Source: Chara braunii
Taxonomy: Eukaryota; Streptophyta; Charophyceae; Charales; Characeae
DNA: 24,496 nucleotides
Reading direction: 5' to 3'
Assembly (NCBI GenBank): GCA_003427395.1
Contig: BFEA01000381.1
Location: forward strand, 514,066-538,561
In this document: in pieces, positions 18,169 to 24,496 of the stretch
How the letters are laid out: the number at the start of each line of letters is the position of its first letter
Position numbering within the stretch: position 1 is the first letter of the stretch
Position numbers and translations under genes: made by a program
Notes under the pieces: model-generated
Told to the model about the DNA's origin: nothing
Database searches by the model: none
The model's input: the letters and a program-made list of their open reading frames with translations, nothing else

Positions 18169-18581
18169 CTCTAACTCTCTGGGCCCATGTTCGCCGTTGA
18201 ATGAAAGCAGCTGATGATGTTGAAGATGGTGCTCCAGTTTGAAGATTATCTGTGCTCTCAGTCACCGGAGTTGGTTTGGCTGAACGCTTCCTGCTGGCTA
18301 GAATATGCATGGGGTGATGCTAATGAAGGGTAGTTTTTTTCAAAAGAAATTTCTTCTTCTTTCAGGACACCTTCATCATCGCAGTTTCCCATGACAATAT
18401 CTTTTAACATTGGTCCTGGTGGTTCGTTCAGGGGATTAAACTCTGGTGGCTTCAGAGACCTTTCTGTGTCATTGGAACTACTGCCTCTATGCTCTGATAT
18501 TGGCTGGGTTCCAACTTCCCTTGCCTGTCCCTGTTCTTTTCTTGTTGCCCCAATTCCATCAACCGTGGTTCCATCAAGCAA
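18169..18581 (-). pseudogene. LINE C ORF1, N-terminal side of the solo-LTR insertion
   Basis: The minus strand reads a Ser/Glu/Pro-rich N-terminal region (about 18581-18310), then after a stop or frameshift TWAQRVRV, which matches TWAQRVRL of LINE A ORF1 (residues 46-53). N-terminal residues differ from LINE A, so LINE C is a related but distinct subfamily. A clear ATG start is not seen: the longest frame begins at a TTG. The remainder of ORF1 lies at 17039-17318. Confidence 0.65.
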
Positions 18582-18961
18582 TCAATCGTTTTTTTTTTTT
18601 TTCCCTTTCTTTTTCCGACTCCACAAAAGAAAAGTTTTATTTTTATTTTCTGTTCCCTGGGGGGTAGCCCCTGACATGCATTCCCCCCTTCCGGAAGGCC
18701 TCCTTTTCGGCTCGTGTGGCTGTCCATACAGACCGTACGACTGCCGAGGGGCCTGTTCGTACGACCGTTCAAAGGGGGGGACACAATGCGCAGCAAGAGG
18801 GAGTGGTCCTACCGAAATGAAGGAGGACAAGACCCAGCACATGGACCTGGGGGATGAAATAGACAACAAGCAAGCCGAAACCCAGGATACTGACCCAGAC
18901 ACCAGGGAAGCACGCAATGGAAACACAGAGTCACCCTGTTTTTCACGCCTCTTAGCTCACA
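18582..18961. other. Unassigned stretch between LINE C and the Gypsy remnant
   Basis: A T-run (18588-18602) and T-rich sequence to 18650 could be the LINE C 5' UTR. 18820-18978 is open on the plus strand and acidic (MKEDKTQHMDLGDEID...); its end CFSRLLAHTFRGD faintly resembles the HVSxLrpYrGD stretch near the end of Gypsy integrases and would join the next entry by a frameshift near 18977. No firm gene. Confidence 0.35.
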
Positions 18962-19252
18962 CCTTTCGAGGAGACTGATCAGTTTCCCTCTCGTCGCTCA
19001 ATGCTGCCCCCAACCATGGACGGAGAGGTCGACATCGGCGACATCGTGGACCACAGAGAAATGCCAGTTCCAAGACCAACAGGCAGAGGACGCCCTCCTA
19101 AGCCGAAGCTGCAATATCGCGTTCGGTTCAGACATCACACTGATCCTAAGGAGGACAGATGGTTTACCAGGGAGGAACTGATGCAGACCGCTCCACAGGC
19201 TGTTGCTCACGATGAGAAGTCATTGCAGAAAGGAAAGCGCCAGATTGAGTAA
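18962..19252 (+). pseudogene. Ty3/Gypsy pol remnant: integrase C-terminal tail, chromodomain-like
   Basis: The plus-strand frame is open from about 18962 to TAA 19250-19252. It reads DGEVDIGDIVDHREM, a Pro/Gly/Arg hinge (GRGRPPKPK), then YRVRFRHH...EDRWFTREELMQTAPQ. The pattern hYxVxFxxxxxxxDxWxxxxxLxxxAP is the chromodomain-like end of Ty3/Gypsy integrases, which helps direct insertion to chromatin. An ATG exists at 19001, but this is an internal piece of a polyprotein, so no start is claimed. Protease, RT, RNase H and the integrase core are missing upstream. A purine tract and a probable LTR start follow within 45 bases, the normal layout of a 3' end. Confidence 0.75.
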
Positions 19253-19280
19253 TTGAACTTCTCAGAGGACTGTCGAAGTA

Positions 19281-19292
19281 TGGAGGAGGGAA
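19281..19292 (+). other. Polypurine tract
   Basis: GGAGGAGGGAA directly precedes a TG, 29 bases after the pol stop. This is the expected primer site for plus-strand synthesis at the 5' edge of a 3' LTR. Confidence 0.5.
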
Positions 19293-19964
19293 TGCGAGGC
19301 TGAAGGCCTCGATGAGCCCTCCTGGGCCCTGTTTACAGCACTATCGGCCGCCCTAAGTGAAGGCAGGCCCGACCAAGGACGAGAGGCTTATTTTGGGCTA
19401 CCACGCAACTGGGAAATTCAGGCAGTTGCGCAGACCCAGTTGGTTGAGTGAGCCCAGGCCCTGCCTGCCTTTCTCCAAATGTATCTGAAGCAGGCCCTGG
19501 GCTAGACACGGGGCATGAAACTGCATGCAGGCCTCTGGCAGTTGAACACGGGTAACCACCCCAGGCCCTGTGCCTGATTCCCTTGGACCGTGGCTCAGCC
19601 ACTTGGGGCCTACCGGAAGCTTCTGGGCAGGGGCCCAGGGCAGCCAGGCAGCCTGCAGCAGGCAGGCCACTTCCATGTAGGAAAGTGCCTGCCTCCGGAT
19701 TCGGCATTCGGGCACTTGCTACATGCTGCGCAAGCGGTGCTGCGCTACTGGCAGGCAAGCGCCCACGCGCTCACGGGCGAGCAAGGGATACACAGGCAGC
19801 CGTAGCCGAGCTGGCCTCCGAGGTGCTGGATGGGGCGCATGGTGGTCCTTGGGTGCACGTGGCATCTGCGTGGGGGATCGAGGTTGTGAGTGATGTGAGA
19901 GGCATACCTGGTGCTTGCGGCGAACGGCATTGGCCAAGATACTGTTCGTACTTCGGGGAGCTAT

Positions 19965-19999
19965 TGACGTCACCAGCGGCATTGTAAATAGGCTATATA
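19965..19999 (+). promoter_or_regulatory. LTR core promoter: TGACGTCA palindrome and TATA box
   Basis: A perfect CRE-type palindrome TGACGTCA (19965-19972) stands 21 bases before TATATA (19994-19999). The palindrome is preserved in the related segment (1364-1371), while the TATA is not. Confidence 0.5.
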
Positions 20000-20020
20000 G
20001 GATCTGCCATCTGTACTCTG

Positions 20021-20863
20021 TGCAATCAGACTCGTTCTCGTTCACACTTTTCATGCATGTAAGCAGCGGCACAGCAAACTGGCGACATGCGCCCAAACAA
20101 AACTCAGAGATATGGCTTCCAGATACGAGTTCACTTTCAATTGGCTATGGCGACTCAGCGCCCAAACAACTCACTGTTCACACACACCGGATCACCCTGG
20201 GTATCCCACACGCATCACTCTGAACTCTCGCACATACACACACACACTTCCCACTAACTACAGCTATGGCATCTATGGCTGCCTCTACCCTATCGCTATG
20301 CTACGCCCTTCTCTCACGCCCACTTCGTCCTCCAGGCTCACTGCAGACCTCCTTGCACAAGTCGCTGTGACAGCGCTTCCGCATGGCTCACACAGGAATC
20401 AATGAAAGGCTGGGCGCTGCCTCTTGATTTTTACTTTGGAAACTCGTTGGTCTGCCCTTCGCCAATGGCCCATGGTGTCCACAGTCCCCCGTGGTACTTG
20501 GTGGACCGGACTGGGACTGACTGGACCTTACCGCTGACTGACTGTGGACTCACTGCCAACCTACCATAGTCGTACTGCGATTGCACTGCAGTATAGTCCA
20601 CCACTTGACTCGCCACTTGACCACTTGCCCACTTGCCGGCCTTCTAGAAGGACTACAGCTAGACTTCTGGAACTCGCTAAGAATTCTACTCTATAGATCT
20701 ACAGATCAAACCATTGCTGCCTATGGACCTACGACAGACCTACCAAGTGGGCACAGGTTCAACTCTCGGGGACTACACAGATACTGTACATGGGTAGGGT
20801 GAAGTCTAGGGATCGAGCCCTCGGATCTGCGTCTGTTACTGCAAAAAGGTGAAAACCGTTTCA
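20021..20863 (-). mobile_element. Solo LTR S2 (TG...CA, 4-bp target duplication TCTG)
   Basis: The plus strand begins TGCAATCAGAC and ends CCGTTTCA, with TCTG on both sides (20017-20020 and 20864-20867). It is a diverged reverse complement of S1, alignable nearly end to end: matching blocks include the 20-base stretch around CCATGCGGAAGCGCTG and CTTCTAGAAGG. It has the about 100 bp (20512-20612) that the adapter replaces in S1, and only one copy of the 76-bp unit. It has no internal region. Frames across it are not genes. Confidence 0.85.
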
Positions 20864-21150
20864 TCTGGGCGCAGAGCGCCAGATAGGAAACCGGCATTGG
20901 TTCTTTTTTCAACTTGATGATGATGAGACTATTCCAACATTGTCACTTGTGAGCTTTTGCTGTGCTCTTATTTGGTGGAACTCGAGTTGCAATTGTGCTT
21001 TTGGTTCGAGGTCACGACTATCTGGTCTCATGTGTATGATGCTACTCGGTTTCTGGAATTCGCTATCGCTCATTTTCCTTGCATCAGGTACTTCATCCTG
21101 GAAAGCCACAGTGTGAGCGTGTGCAGTGTGATAATATTATGTGACTCGTA

Positions 21151-21260
21151 AGAAAGCAGGCTAGATTCCGCTTCCGATGCTTTGTGAACTGCGTCGGTTC
21201 TATTGTAGAATAGTTTGGTAGGTAGGTTGCAGCATAGTTTTTGGCTGTAATTTGTCAGCT

Positions 21261-21261
<1 letters not shown>
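21151..21261. other. Unassigned, before the T33 tract
   Basis: Short sequence with no gene or repeat recognised; it may still belong to the Gypsy LTR. Confidence 0.3.

Positions 21262-21294
<33 letters not shown>
21262..21294 (-). repeat. T33 tract, possible poly(A) tail of a minus-strand retroposon
   Basis: Thirty-three uninterrupted T on the plus strand. With minus-strand open frames to its right, it may be the tail of an inserted retrocopy, but no matching target duplication was identified. Confidence 0.5.
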
Positions 21295-21295
<1 letters not shown>

Positions 21296-22580
21296 TAATA
21301 ATAAAAACAGAACCCTGTGGTTCCGGCTTCTTATCCATTCTGGGGAGCAGCAGTCCGGTTCCTATTCCACCAGCAAGTCAAAAGATGTGTTTTCTTCCTT
21401 TTTTCCCTTTTCTTTTGTCGTAATTTGTTATCTGGTTGAGTGCGTTTCGTTTGGCGGAAGTTTGTGATCCATTGTTGTGTTTGTTGAGGAAGTGGAAAAA
21501 AAGGATATTTGGTGAAGCGTTTGTTTAGTCTTTTGGTATAATTGATCCTCAGGTAGGTTCTTGCGTAAGTTGCGTTGGTAATTTTGGCGTTGGTGATCTA
21601 TCTCGCCATCTTGCAACAGTCCCAGGCTGGCTGATCGTTGAACAGAAGCTGGGGGTTCGATGGGGTGCGGAACTGAGGAGGGGCAGCTGCGCCGGAATCA
21701 ATGTTGAGTTGTTGTTGATGGGGTGCTTTTTTCTTTCCTTGAGCAAGAAAGATGGGGGCGCCTGATAGGTATCAACATAGGTGGTTTCAGGGGGAGCCAG
21801 GAGGGCATGCTGGTGGATGGATACGGGTCGAGGACATGGTTGCATGAGATCTGAAAACCTTGGGGAAGAAGTGCTGTCGAGGTATGGGTGGCGAGGTTAG
21901 ATGTTGTTTTGCAATTGTTGTTTTCTTTCCTGTTGTAGAGGGGATGGTTGTTGGAGTGAATACTAGGCGGCGACATTCACATCTACTCTGGTGTGAAAGG
22001 GGAAGTGAGGGGTGGGAGTAGGGTTGGGGTGGAAGTAGGTCTAGAGTAAAGGGGGTGCGGCTGTGAGGAGCAGTCACTGTGGCATGATAGGTCCTTGCTG
22101 GTTGCTTGCTTGAGGGGGGAGTCTTTGTTCCCCCTTCTGGCTTATTAAGAGAGGGACTCCGAGGCATATTTGTTCTAAGACTTGAGCTGGGTTGCTTTTG
22201 GGGCACTGTCTACATGCTTTTGATGGCTATTGGTCCGGGGTTGGTGAGTATTGGAGGCTACGGAAGAATGTTTTGTTTTTGTATGAGCCGCAACGTTAAG
22301 CAGGATAGAGGGGTGAAGCACTACGGTAACCACGGGATCTAGACCAATCAAACATGTGATGATGTTGGTGAGCAAGGTGGAACAAGGACGGTGGTTTTGC
22401 CCTTGACCCAGGATCCGTGCCTTGGCTGGTCTGTAGTTGATTATGTTCTGTTGGGAGGCTTGGTGTTCTGTTCTTTTTTTTCTTCTGAAAATAAGAAGGA
22501 AAGATTGGGCCTCACTGGAGCTGGATGAATGCTGGTGTGATGCTTCAATCGATGAAATATTTATGGGGGGTTGATACAAG
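21295..22580 (-). other. Unrecognised minus-strand region with overlapping Pro/Ser/Thr-rich frames
   Basis: Four overlapping minus-strand frames (22579-22175, 22206-21787, 21845-21549 and 21616-21428) cover most of the stretch. They are rich in Pro, Ser, Thr, His and Gln, with no domain that I recognise. Either this is a retroposed sequence decayed by frameshifts and ending at the T33 tract, or it is a pyrimidine-poor plus strand giving open frames by composition. I favour neither strongly and call no gene. Confidence 0.3.
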
Positions 22581-23536
22581 CATATCCCCAGAGTAAGAAT
22601 TCCGGTTGGTCCGATCTATTAGTGGGGAGGACATAATGTGCTACAAGTTGAACATGAAAAGGAACGGTCAGTGAAGTTCCAACATTGCCCTTCTGCCTCG
22701 TCCACTCGGGCCACGGAAACAGAACTCCATCACACTGAAATAGATGCGCGTTTCCCGACTGCTCACGCCTCATCCCATAAACCCAAGGTCTAATCACTCG
22801 CAGCGTCCGAACATCCTCCTTCCCTGACCACCGTAATCGCATATTACATCACCCGACGTTGTGAAAAGGGGGGCAAAAACGACTACCGTAAGGATCGGAA
22901 AGAGCCAGGTCGGTGGTTGGGTTTTTCCTTGGACCCTTGGCACTGACTCCTTCAGAAGACGGACTCGGAAGACACAAAGTATGTTGTTGGTGGAGGGTTT
23001 CAAGCACAGACAGCACACATATGGATAGGTATAGGATGGCATACATGGCCAATAGACACATCATATACATAGTACAGGTACAAATGACACACACACGTCC
23101 TCTGGGCACACACATACACATACATGGCCTGTGGGCATACACATAGTCATATTTCCAGGGTGGGGAGTCTGGTCTCTGCTAGGGTCTCATGGCTTGGGTC
23201 TGGGGCTACGGGGAGTCTTTGGTTGCGGTCTGTGAGCTATTCCCATAGGGATTAGGTAGTAGGGGGAGCTAATAGAGATGCCAGCGCCCGGTGTCCGAAG
23301 TACCCGTGTGACAAGGCTTGCTCGACCATGCTTCCAGTGGGGCTGGAAACCACCTAGCCCTGCTGCCAGTGCCTAAAACTGCGGTTTTGTCCAAGTCATC
23401 CCGTGGAGTGATGGTGGTCCTGAGTGATTGACACTGAGGTAGGATAGCGAGAGTAGGGGATACACTAGGAGAAATGACGTCAGGTTGGGAAGGGTGGTAC
23501 TTCCATAGACAGTTGTCAGGGCAACCATTGGGTGAT
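22581..23536. other. Unassigned sequence with a CA/CATA-rich patch
   Basis: 23010-23150 is rich in ACACA/CATACA with a repeated TGGCC(A/T) motif. 23475-23482 is a third TGACGTCA palindrome. Frames on both strands are short and biased. No gene or RNA gene recognised. Confidence 0.4.
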
Positions 23537-23600
23537 TGAGTCGAAATAGTACCAGGAGTCGGCCCCCTGGGAAGCTTGCCCATTTTGGTGTGGCTGAGTG
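23537..23600 (+). repeat. Duplicated segment copy 1, faint 5S rRNA resemblance
   Basis: CGAAATAGTACCAGGA...GGCCCCCTGGGAAGCTT repeats at 23706-23770 as CGAAATGGTACCGGGA...GGCCTCCTGGGAAGCTT, a period of about 170. The tail resembles the 3' part of eukaryotic 5S rRNA (AGTACTAGGATGGGTGACC, then CTCCTGGGAAG). Confidence 0.5.
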
Positions 23601-23644
23601 TGAACAAGTGGGAGCATTGAAGTCTTCGGGACGGGCTAGGGATA

Positions 23645-23770
23645 GGCATCATGAAATACCAGTGCCGGGATATACCACCCCCCGGTAGCAGTCTGCTCTA
23701 GCGTGACCGAAATGGTACCGGGAAGGGCGGCCTCCTGGGAAGCTTTCCTGTTCCGGCGCTGCTATGAAGG
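23645..23770 (+). repeat. Duplicated segment copy 2, possible 5S rRNA-derived sequence
   Basis: It has GCATCAT...ATACCAGTGC, CGGGAT, TAGCGTG, then GGTACCGGGAAGGGCGGCC, CTCCTGGGAAG. These follow the order of 5S rRNA blocks (GATCATACCAGCAC, CGGATC, AAGCGTG, AGTACTAGGATGGGTGACC, CTCCTGGGAAG) with deletions. The match is imperfect, and the internal control region is mostly gone. It could be a 5S pseudogene, a 5S-headed SINE or chance. Confidence 0.35.
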
Positions 23771-23824
23771 AAACCACCATGGGTTGGAATCTGGCCTCTA
23801 CAACAACCTGGACTTTTTGAATTT

Positions 23825-23840
23825 AAAAAAAAAAGAAAAC
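23825..23840. repeat. A-rich tract
   Basis: Ten A followed by GAAAAC lie about 55 bases after the 5S-like segment; this is a possible retroposon tail. Confidence 0.4.
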
Positions 23841-24003
23841 AGTACTTGGCCAGGTTGGCCCAACTATCTGGCGCGGAAAAGAATAGAATAAAAATGTTTC
23901 TAGTCGGATGAATGGACGAATGTGGGCGCTCCTGTATTGGCCTGTACGTTTCCTAAAATTGCGGCTCGTATACGGGCACGACTTTAGGAAGTACTGGTGG
24001 TTT

Positions 24004-24045
24004 AAAAAAAAAAAAAAAAAAAAAACAACAGAAGAAGAAGAATAA

Positions 24046-24077
<32 letters not shown>

Positions 24078-24080
24078 AAA
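24004..24080. repeat. A22 tract followed by GAA microsatellite
   Basis: 24004-24025 is uninterrupted A; 24031-24080 is GAA repeated with two interruptions. The A-run may be a retroposon tail. Poly-Phe/poly-Ser frames on the minus strand are artefacts. Confidence 0.9.
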
Positions 24081-24159
24081 CCAACCAACCCAACAAACAG
24101 ACAAAGAGACTGAGTGATGAGCACCAAGTTACCAGCATTACGTTATGTGGCTGGGCCGG

Positions 24160-24202
24160 TAGCTTAACCAACCACCAGTGTTTCCCCAGTCAGTTCAATA
24201 CC
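24160..24202 (+). promoter_or_regulatory. tRNA-like A and B box pair (possible pol III promoter)
   Basis: TAGCTTAACCA (24160-24170) fits the A box TRGCnnArynGG loosely, and GTTCAATACC (24193-24202) fits the B box GWTCRANNC. The spacing is about 10 bases shorter than in a tRNA, and no acceptor stem forms around them, so this is not a tRNA gene. It may be the head of a SINE whose body is the rRNA fragment 34 bases downstream. Confidence 0.35.
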
Positions 24203-24235
24203 TGGCTGGGCTTGGTAGTTACATCATTACTTATG

Positions 24236-24427
24236 CAATTTGGCATGGGACAAGGGGAAACCGACAAAGCATTGCCATGAACCCGACATACGCTGACCAA
24301 ATGTGATTTCTGCCCAGTGTTCCGATATGTTGAAGTGAACAGAATCAACCAAGCGCGGGTAAACGGCTGGAGTAACTATGGCTCTCTTAAGCTAGCCAAA
24401 TGCCTTGTCATCTAATTAGTGACGCGC

Positions 24428-24431
<4 letters not shown>
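24236..24431 (+). pseudogene. 28S rRNA fragment, diverged and truncated
   Basis: Plus-strand matches to eukaryotic large-subunit rRNA: GGACAAGGGGAA, ACAAAGCATTGC, TGTGATTTCTGCCCAGTG, CCAAGCGCGGGTAAACGG, AGTAACTATG, CTCTCTTAAG, TAGCCAAATGCC, ATCTAATTAGTGACGCGCAT, all in the right order. It carries scattered substitutions and a deletion of about 16 bases before ACAAAGC. It includes the strongly conserved site used by R2 elements and the I-PpoI enzyme (24382-24396), where AAGG has become AAGC. It stops at GCGCATGA, where a GA repeat takes over. It is far too short and diverged to be a working gene. Confidence 0.92.

Positions 24432-24496
<65 letters not shown>
24429..24496. repeat. GA dinucleotide microsatellite running off the window end
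   Basis: At least 34 perfect GA units continue to the last base, directly joined to the 28S fragment. Confidence 0.97.

Larger units (their letters stand above)
19293..21150 (+). mobile_element. Probable 3' LTR of the Gypsy element, interrupted by solo LTR S2
   Basis: It starts TGCGAGG after the purine tract. 19293-20020 would be U3, GC-rich and repeat-like (GCAGGCAGCC motifs). The core promoter is at 19965-19999. S2 (20021-20863) then interrupts, and the sequence resumes at about 20868 with CTGGGCGCAGAGCGCC, which pairs with 1409-1425 of the related segment at 1330-1457. The 3' edge cannot be fixed; 21150 is a soft limit. A 5' LTR is not visible in the window. Confidence 0.45.

Noticed and set aside
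18065-18310. Small minus-strand frame taken as one protein
   Set aside because: It crosses the LTR edge at 18168; only the part right of it is LINE ORF1.
19583-19987. GC-rich plus-strand frame of 134 codons
   Set aside because: Overlaps other open frames in both strands of a GC-rich putative U3; no domain and no start context.
20866-20880. Primer-binding-site-like TGG...CAGAGC after S2
   Set aside because: It is part of the pre-insertion target: the TCTG duplication and the matching block at 1409-1425 explain it.
22849-23146. Frames with Met/Cys/His repeats
   Set aside because: Caused by the ACACA/CATACA-rich patch.
24141-24215. tRNA gene
   Set aside because: No acceptor or anticodon stem forms, and the A-B box spacing is short; kept only as a promoter-like motif pair.
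1-24496. CRISPR array, bacterial operon, riboswitch or prophage
   Set aside because: No spaced direct repeats with unique spacers, no operon-like run of intact frames, and eukaryotic retroelements throughout.

Overview
The window is nuclear eukaryotic DNA made almost entirely of mobile-element debris. I found no intact host gene. The signs are L1-type LINE sequence with a plant-style zinc knuckle and zf-RVT tail, a Ty3/Gypsy integrase tail with a chromodomain-like end, long microsatellites, a dimeric satellite, a piece of large-subunit rRNA, and a 665-base assembly gap. The retroelement types fit the green lineage (streptophyte). A charophyte alga is a guess I cannot verify.

Layout, left to right. 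1-661: dimeric satellite. 663-777: possible Helitron-like terminus and a TTA run. About 1330-1460: a stretch related to an LTR promoter seen again near 20 kb. 1648-1709: ATT microsatellite. 1751-1890: dispersed repeat. 2000-3350: degenerate CACAGTGA-type array split by a 346-bp inverted-repeat element that carries three hairpins. 3440-3735: minus-strand LINE ORF1 scrap. 3765-4839 and 15636-16274: two halves of one plus-strand LINE (LINE B). A minus-strand, nearly full-length LINE (LINE A, 4840-13555 plus the gap and probably some 5' sequence) lies between the halves and seems to have inserted into it. 16307-17038: A-tailed insert. 17039-18581: minus-strand LINE ORF1 (LINE C), split by a solo LTR at 17319-18168 with a 4-bp target duplication. 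That LTR contains a Nextera transposase adapter junction, which is a laboratory artefact. 18962-19252: Gypsy pol tail, then a polypurine tract and the start of its LTR. That LTR is interrupted by a second solo LTR (20021-20863, 4-bp duplication) of the same family as the first, in the opposite orientation. 21262-22580: T33 tract with unrecognised minus-strand Pro/Ser/Thr-rich frames. 23537-23770: duplicated segment with some 5S rRNA resemblance. 24160-24496: tRNA-like A and B boxes, a diverged 28S rRNA fragment spanning the R2 target site, and a GA repeat to the window end.

The pieces do not work together as a pathway; their relation is stratigraphic. LINE B was hit by LINE A. LINE C and the Gypsy LTR were each hit by the same solo-LTR family. 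The tandem array was hit by the hairpin element. The best candidates for something undescribed are the three-hairpin element at 2586-2931, the very long ORF1/linker region of LINE A, and the possible tRNA/28S composite at the right end. The adapter and the gap mean that some joins in this contig should not be trusted.
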